Notes under the pieces: model-generated
What the model saw: the letters and a program-made list of their open reading frames with translations, nothing else
Told to the model about the DNA's origin: nothing
Databases searched by the model: none
Position numbers and translations under genes: made by a program
Part shown: positions 24,828 through 32,405 of the stretch, in pieces
Position numbering within the stretch: position 1 is the stretch's first letter
Layout of the letters: each line of letters opens with the position of its first letter
From: Pseudalkalibacillus sp052246725
Lineage (GTDB): Bacteria > Bacillota > Bacilli > Bacillales > Fictibacillaceae
DNA length: 64,000 nucleotides
Direction: 5' to 3' (one strand)
NCBI GenBank assembly: GCA_052246725.1
Contig: JBQQCL010000006.1

Positions 24828-24872
24828 AAAAAACCTGAATTCAACCGATTTCGGCTAAATTCAAGGTTTTTA
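24828..24872 (-). terminator. terminator of the DUF2935 gene
   Basis: aaaaacctgaattcaacc...aattcaaggttttt: a long imperfect stem with A/T-rich flanks, placed 37 bp after the minus-strand stop. Confidence 0.6.
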
Positions 24873-24908
24873 GGATATTGGGTTAAGTGTTTCTGCGAAA
24901 TCGTCGGA

Positions 24909-25814
24909 TCATCCTTTTTCCTGATTTATTTTTGTCGTTAATCTGTCTTCTAAAACATGGATCATGTAAAGGAAGTGTTCTGCTTCACGTACAACGTGAT
25001 CTGCAAGTAGCGGATTGATTACATTCCTGATTTGGCATGTTTTTATCAATTCTAATCCAGCCTTTTTAAAATCTCGTAACTCTTCTGTTGCACTTTCGCT
25101 TTCCTGGTTCATCCTGGTAATGATCGGATAGGTCGGTTTTTTATTGTATAACATCGATTCAACATCTCTTGCCTGATTTAAAAGCACTTCAAAGTCATCT
25201 CCAAATTTTCGGGCAGTGTTTACAAGATTACGTTCCGATTGATCGAGTAAAGCCGAGATGAAACGGGAGTGCTCCATCATGATCCGTAACCAAAACACAT
25301 TTTCACTAATGATCGCATCCTGGACAGGATCAAGAACACCTTGATTGAACTTTTGTAATGTCCTCATAAAATACTCTGCTTCCCTGGCGATATGATCGAC
25401 CAAGAGCGGAAAATTGAAACCTGCGATTTTACAGTTGACAATCAGGATCAAGAGATTCCTTTTGAAGTTCCGGAATCCATAGACCAGTTGTATGCTGTCT
25501 TCATTCAATTTTCTAACTGCCTGAACAGATGTAGGTGCTTGAAGTGCCCGTTTCTCTAGTTGCTCGAAATATTGGAAAAATCGATCTGTTTGCTGAATCA
25601 AGTTCTTATCTTTCCGATTGAAGCCTTCTCCTAAGAAGAGTGCATGTTCCTTCATTATTCGGAGCCAAAACCTATTTTCGGCTAACGACCTTTCGATGAA
25701 TGTCCTCTCCGTTATCGCTTCAGGTTGTGCTGCTTGCTTTTCAGGTGGGGTAAGCATAGGGTTTTTAGGATCCAAATAAAAGTGCCCTGGGGTTGGTTGA
25801 TTATTATTCATCAT
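24909..25814 (-). CDS. DUF2935 domain protein (two ferritin-like repeats)
   Basis: A 301-residue all-helical protein made of two related halves of ~130 residues. FWLRIMKEHALFLGEG and FWLRIMMEHSRFISALL open the halves, and DHIAREAEYFMRTL and DHVVREAEHFLYMI close them. The conserved E/H residues fit a ferritin-like metal site. DUF2935 proteins are found in spore-formers and linked to spores, but have no established activity. GGAGGG precedes the paired ATG at 25814. Confidence 0.85.
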   Translation of the reverse strand: MMNNNQPTPGHFYLDPKNPMLTPPEKQAAQPEAITERTFIERSLAENRFWLRIMKEHALFLGEGFNRKDKNLIQQTDRFFQYFEQLEKRALQAPTSVQAVRKLNEDSIQLVYGFRNFKRNLLILIVNCKIAGFNFPLLVDHIAREAEYFMRTLQKFNQGVLDPVQDAIISENVFWLRIMMEHSRFISALLDQSERNLVNTARKFGDDFEVLLNQARDVESMLYNKKPTYPIITRMNQESESATEELRDFKKAGLELIKTCQIRNVINPLLADHVVREAEHFLYMIHVLEDRLTTKINQEKG

Positions 25815-26171
25815 AATTCCCTCCTCTCATAAAAGAATCGCTATTTTAGTTTAGTTACGCCGAAATTATTTTAGAACGAAAAGATTTTATCGAAGAATTA
25901 TGAGAAGGAAATCAAAAGTTTATACAGAAGATATACATCGTTCCAAATTTTATCAAGCAGGCGAGAAGACCCCATCCTCAAGGAATGGGAAGGGCATAGC
26001 CCAATGAGTAGGGTGGGGATGAATCGCCTTCGGACAAGGGATGGATCTTACCATCTCAATTGTCCGACTTATGATTTGTCTCATTTTTTTGGAATTGTTC
26101 CTTTTTTCATCCCTAAAAAGAAATCTTATGATATAATAGGAACAAACGTTCGTTTTCAGGAGGTGGAATCC

Positions 26172-27290
26172 ATGTTGGTTCATAGAGCCTATAAATTTCG
26201 ACTCTATCCAACCAAAGAACAAGAAATTCGAATTGCGAAGACAATCGGCTGCAGTCGATTTGTATTTAATCACTTTTTAGCACGATGGAACACCACCTAC
26301 CAAGAAAAAGGAAAAGGATTGACCTATCCGACTTGTTCGAAGCAATTAACGCAACTGAAAAAGGAATTCCTTTGGCTGAACGACGTAGACAGTATTGCCC
26401 TTCAATCTTCATTGAGGAACCTTGCGGATTCCTTTTCACGATTCTTCAAGAAACAAAACACCCCTCCTCGATTCAAGTCTAAAAAGAATAAGGTCCAATC
26501 CTATACCACCAAATATACAAACGGAAATATTTCGATTGTTGGAAACAAAATCAAATTGCCCAAACTGGGCCTCGTCAAATTGGCAAAGAGTCGTGAGGTT
26601 AAAGGACGGATCCTCAATGCCACAATCAGACGAAACCGAAGTGGTAACTATTTTGTGTCCATTCTGGTTGAAACAGAAGTAGGTGATGGGTCTAAAACCA
26701 ACTCGTCAGTGGGGATTGATGTCGGACTAAAGGACTTTGCCATATTGTCAGACGGAACGGTGTATAAGAACCCTGCGTTTTTTCGAACCTTAGAAAAGAA
26801 ACTGGTGAAAGCCCAACAAGTCCTGTCCAGACGTCAAAAAGGCTCTTCGAATTGGCATAAGCAACGGATTAAAATTGACCGAATGCACGAGAAAATTGCA
26901 AATGCACGAAACGATTACTTGCATAAAATCTCTACCCATATTGTCAAAAACCACGACCTTATTGGTATGGAAGATTTGCAGGTGTCCCATATGCTTAAGA
27001 ACCACAACCTCGCCAAAGCCATAAGTGAAGTGAGTTGGTCAACCTTCCGTTCCATGCTTGAATACAAAGCAAAGTGGTACGGGAAAAAGATCGTGGTGGT
27101 ATCCAAGACGTTTCCTTCCAGTCAACTATGTTCCCATTGTGACTACCGGCATAAAGACGTTAAGAATCTTGCATTACGTGAGTGGGACTGCCCAAAATGC
27201 ACGACGCATCATGATCGAGATCTTAACGCAAGTAGGAATCTTCGTAAGGAAGCCTTACGATTAACCGCAGGAACTGCGGGGATCGCCTAA
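26172..27290 (+). CDS. tnpB: RNA-guided endonuclease TnpB
   Basis: A 372-residue TnpB: N-terminal HTH-like AYKFRLYPTKEQE, RuvC motif I SSVGIDVGLKDFAILSDG with the catalytic Asp, RuvC II IGMEDLQVSHM with Glu, a zinc ribbon CSHCDYRHKDVKN...WDCPKC and RuvC III HDRDLNASRNL with Asp. All three acidic residues and four Cys are present and the frame is intact, so it should be active. GGAGGTG precedes the ATG at 26172. It supplies guided cutting that helps retain the element; transposition would need a TnpA in trans. Confidence 0.93.
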   Translation: MLVHRAYKFRLYPTKEQEIRIAKTIGCSRFVFNHFLARWNTTYQEKGKGLTYPTCSKQLTQLKKEFLWLNDVDSIALQSSLRNLADSFSRFFKKQNTPPRFKSKKNKVQSYTTKYTNGNISIVGNKIKLPKLGLVKLAKSREVKGRILNATIRRNRSGNYFVSILVETEVGDGSKTNSSVGIDVGLKDFAILSDGTVYKNPAFFRTLEKKLVKAQQVLSRRQKGSSNWHKQRIKIDRMHEKIANARNDYLHKISTHIVKNHDLIGMEDLQVSHMLKNHNLAKAISEVSWSTFRSMLEYKAKWYGKKIVVVSKTFPSSQLCSHCDYRHKDVKNLALREWDCPKCTTHHDRDLNASRNLRKEALRLTAGTAGIA

Positions 27291-27309
27291 TCCATAACCG
27301 GCGGTTACG

Positions 27310-27374
27310 CTGGTGTTCTTAGGAATCCCCACTTCAAGCCACTCGCAAGAGTGCTAAGTGGCGGGTAGTTCAAG
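27310..27374 (+). ncRNA. putative omega-RNA scaffold of the tnpB element
   Basis: The segment between the tnpB stop and the right end folds around gccact / agtggc and ends GGGTAGTTCAAG, as in known TnpB guide RNAs. Bases from 27375 (aaaagggtgtgg...) would be the guide. Confidence 0.5.
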
Positions 27375-27391
27375 AAAAGGGTGTGGTGCTG

Positions 27392-27520
27392 ATGGTTCGT
27401 CGTAGTCACTCTATCTCTCGTTCCTTCAGACCAGCTAAAAACCAATACAAAGGATGGGATCACACCTATGATCACTGGGTTGAAAGTAGAATTGCGACCT
27501 GTGTCGCTAGAAGATTTTAA
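27392..27520 (+). CDS. possible 42-codon ORF at the element junction
   Basis: The ATG at 27392 opens a 42-codon frame (MVRRSHSISRSFRPAKNQ...) that overlaps the GNAT start by 53 nt. A purine-rich AAAAGGGTGTGG lies upstream. It may be a small gene cut by the tnpB insertion, a leader peptide or chance. No family recognised. Confidence 0.25.
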   Translation: MVRRSHSISRSFRPAKNQYKGWDHTYDHWVESRIATCVARRF

Positions 27521-28022
27521 AAGAACGTATGAATGGCGGAACGATGAAGAAACCGCAAAATTGGAAGCAGGAAGTGGTTTCTTTCGCCATAGTCATGTAC
27601 CTATGGAAAAAATCGAAGACGATTATGAGAAAGCGGTTAAGAAATTAGATAAACGTCAGGATGGAGAATTCTCCATTTATACAATTGGAGACAATCCGAC
27701 ACATATTGGTTTGATCGGGTACCGGGATCTGAATATTGTTTCAAGACGATGTACGGTAGGGATTGGAATCGGAGCCAAAGACTACTGGGGTCAGGGTTAT
27801 GGAACAGATGCGATGAAAACACTTATTCATTATTTGTTTCAGTCAATGAATTTGAACCGTGTACAGCTCGATACCTGGAGTGGAAACGCACAAGCTATAC
27901 GCTCTTACGAAAAATGCGGTTTTGTCGTGGAAGGACGACTTAGGAAGGATGCCTTTATCGATGGGAACTATTATGACACCATCGTGATGGGCTTATTAAA
28001 AGACGAATTCCAATATGAATAA
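27468..28022 (+). CDS. GNAT family N-acetyltransferase (RimJ/RimL type)
   Basis: A 184-residue acetyltransferase. VELRPVSLEDFKRTYEWRNDEE starts the fold; the acetyl-CoA loop is GIGAKDYWGQGYGTDAMKTLI; the end has QAIRSYEKCGFVVEGRLRKDAF. It transfers an acetyl group from acetyl-CoA to an unknown amine or protein N-terminus. The ribosome binding site is modest (AAAGGATGGGA). A terminator with two stacked stems follows. Confidence 0.88.
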   Translation: MITGLKVELRPVSLEDFKRTYEWRNDEETAKLEAGSGFFRHSHVPMEKIEDDYEKAVKKLDKRQDGEFSIYTIGDNPTHIGLIGYRDLNIVSRRCTVGIGIGAKDYWGQGYGTDAMKTLIHYLFQSMNLNRVQLDTWSGNAQAIRSYEKCGFVVEGRLRKDAFIDGNYYDTIVMGLLKDEFQYE

Positions 28023-28032
28023 CACTACCAGC

Positions 28033-28073
28033 AATGAGGCTTATCTTGAGACAAGGTCAGCCTCATTTTTTGA
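28033..28073 (+). terminator. terminator of the GNAT gene
   Basis: atgaggct / agcctcat enclosing cttg-aga-caag, followed by TTTTTT. Confidence 0.75.
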
Positions 28074-28112
28074 CTGTCAGCTATACGAAAAATTAAAAAG
28101 AGGTGTGCTTTG

Positions 28113-28700
28113 ATGACAACTAGTAAAAAGAGTCGTAAGGTTGATGGATTTTTAAAGAAAACAAAACAGTGGAAAGAAGAATTTGAGACGTTGAGAGAGA
28201 TCGTTCTTGAATGTGGACTGGACGAAGATATTAAGTGGATGCATCCTTGTTACATGCATGAGGATAAAAACATCGTTTTAATACATGGCTTTAAAGATTA
28301 TTGTGCACTTCTCTTTCACAAAGGTGCCTTGTTGAAGGATGCCCATGGGATTCTGGTCCAACAAACGGAAAATGTACAGGCTGCGCGCCAGATTCGATTC
28401 ACTAATGTCCAAGAGATCGTTGAAATGGAAACGATTTTGAAAGCTTATATTCATGAAGCCATTGAAGTTGAAAAAGCCGGTTTGGAAGTGAAAAAGAATA
28501 CAGAATTCAACATTCCTGAAGAACTTCAAAATAAATTCGATGAAATCCCTGATTTGAAAACTGCTTTTGAAAGATTGACGCCTGGACGGCAAAGAGCATA
28601 CATTCTTTATTTTTCTAAAGCCAAACAATCCAAAACTCGAGCGTCGAGGGTTGAAAAATATATGAAGCAAATCCTCGATGGAAAAGGATTAAATGATTAG
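28113..28700 (+). CDS. YdeI/DUF1801-type protein
   Basis: A 195-residue protein of the B. subtilis YdeI type. An N-terminal DUF1801 region (LREIVLECGLDEDIKWMHPCYMHEDKNIVLIHGFKDYCALLFHKG) folds like a phosphotransfer domain. The C-terminal PDLKTAFERLTPGRQRAYILYFSKAKQSKTRASRVEKYM is the OmdA-like helix pair. The function is unsettled. AGAGGTG precedes the ATG at 28113. Confidence 0.82.
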   Translation: MTTSKKSRKVDGFLKKTKQWKEEFETLREIVLECGLDEDIKWMHPCYMHEDKNIVLIHGFKDYCALLFHKGALLKDAHGILVQQTENVQAARQIRFTNVQEIVEMETILKAYIHEAIEVEKAGLEVKKNTEFNIPEELQNKFDEIPDLKTAFERLTPGRQRAYILYFSKAKQSKTRASRVEKYMKQILDGKGLND

Positions 28701-29011
28701 TGTGTTTTCCTTATGTGCCATTTTGAATAAGAAGGGGTGTTCCCAAGAATGCGTTAGAAACCTATGCAAAAAGAGCTTAATTTCAAGTGGGTTCTGTTTT
28801 GAATGCAAAAAAACGGAGAATTTACACAGGTGGAAGAGTCGTTAACCCCATCCTCCGTTGTAAAGTTGAGATCATTCACCATAATCCTCTGTATTTCATG
28901 CATCTGAACACTTAAAACAGAACTTGTCGGGCGGCCCCCTTTAACGGAACAATGGACGCAATCCGATTTTCTTGAATTGCGTCCGTTTGTGGTAGGTGGT
29001 TCACCATTTGC
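28701..29011. other. intergenic stretch with two inverted repeats
   Basis: No gene seen. acggag / ctccgt (28808-28858), preceded by an A7 run, could end a minus-strand transcript, and ggacgcaat / attgcgtcc (28954-28984) is a 9-bp stem just after the SRPBCC stop. Both are candidates for the terminator of that minus-strand gene. Confidence 0.45.
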
Positions 29012-29521
29012 TTACCGCAGTTCTGCTGATTCTGATTCCTTTGACAAATAATCTTCTAATTGATTGAAGGTGCCTGAAAATCCTTCGTGAACCATATCTT
29101 GTGATTCTCCAAAGGTTTTAAGTTCCTCTTCGGTTGCTGATACAGGAGTCACAATCGCTGTAACAGTTGTTTTTCCCTCGTCCTCGATGAACGTCATAGT
29201 ATTCATGGTTTCCAAAGGCCAATTTGCGTCAAAGGGTGCACGTACAATGTTACCTTCCTCATCAGAAAAGTAACTGGTGTAAACGATTTTCTCTGGTTCA
29301 ATAATTTCACTGTATACAAATTTAACCCACATTGCATCACCTTCAGCAGGTTTCTGGCTGTAATGAAACACACCACCCGCGCGGAAATCTGATTCAGAAA
29401 CATTAAACGTCCATCCTTTTGGCCCCCACCAGTTCTGTAAATGTTCTGATTCTGTGAAAGCTTTAAACACAAGTTCACGTGGAGCATTGAAAGTATGAGT
29501 GATTTTGACTTGAGTTGACAT
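29012..29521 (-). CDS. SRPBCC (AHSA1-like) domain protein
   Basis: A 169-residue Bet v1-fold protein: VKITHTFNAPRELVFKAFTESEHLQNWWGPKGWTF opens the fold and GFSGTFNQLEDYLSKE closes it. GGGGGAAA precedes the ATG at 29521; the in-frame ATG at 29554 lacks a site. As at 5688, it is paired with an ArsR-type regulator, but here the regulator gene (29584-29803) comes first and is frameshifted. Expression may therefore be constitutive. Confidence 0.85.
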   Translation of the reverse strand: MSTQVKITHTFNAPRELVFKAFTESEHLQNWWGPKGWTFNVSESDFRAGGVFHYSQKPAEGDAMWVKFVYSEIIEPEKIVYTSYFSDEEGNIVRAPFDANWPLETMNTMTFIEDEGKTTVTAIVTPVSATEEELKTFGESQDMVHEGFSGTFNQLEDYLSKESESAELR

Positions 29522-29583
29522 TGTATTTCCCCCAATAATTTTAGTTTTTTCCAAAATATCACGATATACTTTAAGTCATAAGT

Positions 29584-29803
29584 CTAAGCCTTGAAGGGCT
29601 CTGGCCTCAGTTTGTAGATGCGACGATTCGCTTTTGCGTTAAACTCTACCACTCCGACTTCATGTAATACACGGAGATGTTTGGACGCCTGAGGTTGGCG
29701 CATGTGCAGTCGATCCGTAATTTTGTTAGCGTTCCTCGCGTAGTAAATCAACAATCTTCAACCTACTGGACTCGGCAAGAGCGCTTAAGATTCTAGTTTT
29801 CAT
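29584..29803 (-). pseudogene. frameshifted ArsR family regulator
   Basis: The minus-strand ATG at 29803 starts MKTRILSALAESSRLKIVDLLREER and then stops. One base later the frame continues as ANKITDRLHMRQPQASKHLRVLHEVGVVEFNAKANRRIYKLRPEPFKA to a TAG at 29584. Together these are the helix 1-2, recognition-helix and wing parts of an ArsR repressor. The 220-bp span is not a multiple of 3, and a few residues between LLRE and ITDRL are missing compared with relatives. This points to a true deletion, not merely a one-base read error. Confidence 0.8.
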
Positions 29804-29863
29804 TTTCCATACAAACACCTACCTTTTTAATTTTATTAATCCATGTTTGTAATATACCATTAT

Positions 29864-29884
29864 AGGAATATTCCTGTAAAGGAA
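29864..29884 (-). promoter_or_regulatory. overlapping palindromes upstream of the broken arsR
   Basis: AGGAATATTCCT (29864-29875) and TTCCTGTAAAGGAA (29871-29884) overlap; on the minus strand a TATAATG follows directly. It is a likely operator of the decayed repressor. Confidence 0.45.
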
Positions 29885-29930
29885 TTATCCATTTATTTAA
29901 TAATAATTAGGCTTAAATGCTCCAAGAAAA

Positions 29931-29968
29931 AACGCATGTGATTTAGGACATGAAAATCACATGCGTTT
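29931..29968 (-). terminator. bidirectional terminator
   Basis: aaaacgcatgtgattt / aaatcacatgcgttt with a 9-nt loop; A-run before and TTT after. It ends the nuclease transcript (minus strand, stop at 30049). Confidence 0.7.
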
Positions 29969-30048
29969 ACATATGTGCATGGTACGACTGGAATCGTTAG
30001 ATATCGGGACTTCAATCTCTTTTTGTATTGAATTGGATAACGCAATCC

Positions 30049-31728
30049 TTATGGGATGGCATAGACCTCGACTGTAAAGCTTTCTCCTCCGGTGTTTTCC
30101 GGTCTGGCGATGTAGAAATCTTCGCTCGTTTCAATTTCTGATTCGGATCCATCTGTAAGGTCGTAGAAGATTGTTTCGTCTACGCCAAAGCTGATGTCTT
30201 TCATGACATCGAATTTGGCATCCTTAGGCCCATCGACGATTTTCCACTGTAACTTGGTCGCGTATGGAGGAATGTTATCGATTGTGAAGTTATCACTTGA
30301 TCGGTTGTCTTGTCCGTCCTGAGGCTGGCCTTCCGATCGGATCGTCGCTATTTTTTCCGGTGCTTCGACCTCCACGTGAAACTCATCTCCATCCAGAATA
30401 CGATCATATGCGTACCAGGCTCCGAGCCATGTACCTGCAGCTTGATTGGAGTCTGCCGAAATCATCCTCACAGAAAAATCGTCTGCACCGTTTGTGGCGG
30501 AACCTTGCCAAGTGGAAGCAAACGGATATTCGTCGCATTGCTTGCCCGTATTGTCTTCATCGCCAAATTCACGAGCACATACCCTTCTTGTCTTATTCCG
30601 ATTACGGTTATAATCGTCTTGATGGCGTTTCGTATACATCCGTCTCAGCGTACTTTCTCCCACTGCTCCTGGTATCTGTTTACCAGGGATTTGTGGTACT
30701 GTCTGTTCCGGATGATCCATCGCGAATTTCCAATGCTCCCCGGCTTCATCTAACATTTCGAATTCTGGTTTTGTGATCGGAACATCCAAAATAGGTGTAG
30801 CCTTGCTGAATACGGCACCTTGGCGGAAATATTGATCAGGGAACGCGAACATGTATCTTGCAGAGTCATAACGGACGGTCTGTTTAATGCCATCAATCGT
30901 TTTTTTGAACTTGTTTGGTGCGTGTGTAAGGGTGAGTTCTGGCCAGAAATCCATGTATCCAAGTCGGTCAGGATTGGCATCTGTTGCTGGTGGTGCTTCC
31001 GAGGTGAACATTTCTAGGCTGAAGTTCGTGTTTTTCCATTGGGCGATCGTTCGCTCGGTTGCTGGGAAATCAGGATCTTCTCGACAGTCCCCTGGGTTCA
31101 GTTTCGATTCACATACTATATCGATTTTCAGTTTGGCTCCGTTCAACGAAGGGTGTGTGACAAGGATGTCATCAATCGTATAAAAGACCCTCATCTTCCG
31201 GCTTTGATTGGAACCATATCCAATCTCGGTAAATTGGAATTGGACTGCTTCGGTATTACAGATCCAACCTCTACAATCGATTATTTCATAGGTCGCTACG
31301 TGGGACCAACAGAAAGAATAGCGGTTTTTGATATATCCGGTTTGAGAACCGCTGTCTGGACTTTGGCGGCATTCTTCTACCGTCTGGATATGATCATAGT
31401 CGAATTCCGGAGGTGTCCATCCGACTGCTGTCTTGATCGGAGGGGACAAGTTTGCTCTGTAGGTTGATTGACTTTGTTGGTCTGCTTTCTCCAGTTTGTC
31501 TAACGTCTGAAAACCATCTTCTTGCTGGATCTGATCTTGCTTGATTCCGAGATCCCCTATGGATTTACCTTCCTTCATGAGTTCCGATGCTTTTTCAACC
31601 TTGTCTTCCGGAAGCCAATAGCCTCCGCCGTCAGAACTCGCTTGTGTCTGGTTTGGGGCAATGATCCCTATGGCCAAAAACAGGGTGAGGATGGATGAAA
31701 AGAGTTGCTTTTGTAACCTGGACATCAT
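30049..31728 (-). CDS. secreted protein with NucA/NucB-type nuclease domain
   Basis: A 559-residue exported protein. Residues 1-30 are a signal peptide (LFSSILTLFLAIGIIAPNQTQAS). The middle is Cys- and Trp-rich without recognised family. Around residues 385-450, RRVCAREFGDEDNTGKQCDEYPFASTWQGS matches the NucA/NucB deoxyribonuclease signature CDEYPFAS. NucB is a secreted DNase of Bacillus that degrades extracellular DNA, while NucA cuts DNA during competence. At ~560 residues it is about four times the size of NucB, with the extra sequence split before and after the nuclease. TCAGGAGGAATC precedes the ATG. The palindrome at 31747 may be its operator. Confidence 0.75.
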   Translation of the reverse strand: MMSRLQKQLFSSILTLFLAIGIIAPNQTQASSDGGGYWLPEDKVEKASELMKEGKSIGDLGIKQDQIQQEDGFQTLDKLEKADQQSQSTYRANLSPPIKTAVGWTPPEFDYDHIQTVEECRQSPDSGSQTGYIKNRYSFCWSHVATYEIIDCRGWICNTEAVQFQFTEIGYGSNQSRKMRVFYTIDDILVTHPSLNGAKLKIDIVCESKLNPGDCREDPDFPATERTIAQWKNTNFSLEMFTSEAPPATDANPDRLGYMDFWPELTLTHAPNKFKKTIDGIKQTVRYDSARYMFAFPDQYFRQGAVFSKATPILDVPITKPEFEMLDEAGEHWKFAMDHPEQTVPQIPGKQIPGAVGESTLRRMYTKRHQDDYNRNRNKTRRVCAREFGDEDNTGKQCDEYPFASTWQGSATNGADDFSVRMISADSNQAAGTWLGAWYAYDRILDGDEFHVEVEAPEKIATIRSEGQPQDGQDNRSSDNFTIDNIPPYATKLQWKIVDGPKDAKFDVMKDISFGVDETIFYDLTDGSESEIETSEDFYIARPENTGGESFTVEVYAIP

Positions 31729-31746
31729 GATTCCTCCTGATTTTTG

Positions 31747-31760
31747 ATAACAGCTGTTAT
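31747..31760 (-). promoter_or_regulatory. palindrome upstream of the nuclease gene
   Basis: ATAACAGCTGTTAT, a perfect 14-bp palindrome 19 bp upstream of the nuclease start. Confidence 0.35.
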
Positions 31761-32072
31761 ACCACCAATGAACTAGTCCACTTATGAAGCGGTGTGATTT
31801 AAATCGAAGTCAGGGTACTATACGGAAAATCATTTTACAATACATTCCAAGCTAAATCATTCTATCAACCTACATTTTTTTACAATCTACAATTTAAATA
31901 GGAAGAGGGTGTCGATTCCTTGTACCCGAGACTTTAGCATTGTTGAAGGGACAATGGACCTGTTTTCTGGTAAACACGAACATTCTTGTGTCATTTTCGG
32001 ATTAAAGTTCAGGTTTTCCGTTGATATTTGATTGTGAGTTTGCTATATTTGCATAGAAATCTTATATAGCAT

Positions 32073-32145
32073 TTCTCGTATATGCTCGGTGATATGGTCC
32101 GAGTGTTTCTACCAGGTTCCCAATGCAAGAATCGGACTACGAGTT
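32073..32145 (+). ncRNA. guanine-class purine riboswitch aptamer
   Basis: P1 is ctcgta / tacgag. Between its arms are GATATGG (J1/2-P2), GTTTCTACC (J2/3) and GGACTACGAG (J3/1), the conserved core of purine riboswitches. The specificity base before TACGAG is C, as in guanine sensors (xpt, pbuG), not U as in adenine sensors. It lies ~260 bp upstream of a lipoprotein nucleosidase and is followed by a terminator at 32226. Confidence 0.9.
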
Positions 32146-32225
32146 AAAGTATCAGGCTGTCTCGCATTTTTTTTATGCTTTTTTCCGTGATAGCTTGTGA
32201 GGTTAATCCATACTTTGACTTGATT

Positions 32226-32266
32226 GGTCTAGAAGGTAGAATTCTACTTTTCTAGGCCTTTTTCTA
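32226..32266 (+). terminator. terminator downstream of the guanine aptamer
   Basis: ggtctagaa...tagaattcta...ttctaggcc followed by TTTTTC; nested strong stem. It is probably the expression platform of an OFF switch, although it is ~80 nt from P1. Confidence 0.65.
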
Positions 32267-32267
32267 C

Positions 32268-32354
32268 ATTTAAAGAAAGTCTAAATACTTTCTTCAATAT
32301 AAGGGCAACTAAGGCTCAGCCCGTGCTAAAGCATGGCTTTGCCAAGTTTTCTTA
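32268..32354 (+). repeat. intergenic repeat family A, copy 1
   Basis: tttaaagaaagt..actttctt, AAGGGCAACTAAGGCTCAGC and the end CTTTGCCAAGTTTTCTT. It shares the two-hairpin design of copies at 38674, 39506, 56538 and 56799, and lies between the riboswitch and the gene it controls. Confidence 0.8.
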
Positions 32355-32405
32355 TGGACGAGAATGCCACAACTACGAACGATCAGAAGAAGGAGAGGAA
32401 TCATC

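Larger units (their letters stand above)
25954..27374 (+). mobile_element. solo tnpB element of the IS200/IS605 (IS1341-like) group
   Basis: No tnpA is present. The left side (25954-26020) can fold through AGGCGA / TCGCCT and CCCCATCCT / AGGGTGGGG. The right end after tnpB has a ccact / agtgg hairpin and ends GCGGGTAGTTCAAG. TTTAT at 25949-25953 directly precedes the proposed left end and would be the target-adjacent motif. The omega-RNA scaffold is expected to overlap the tnpB 3' end, with the guide starting at ~27375. Ends are judged by eye, with an uncertainty of a few bases. Confidence 0.6.
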
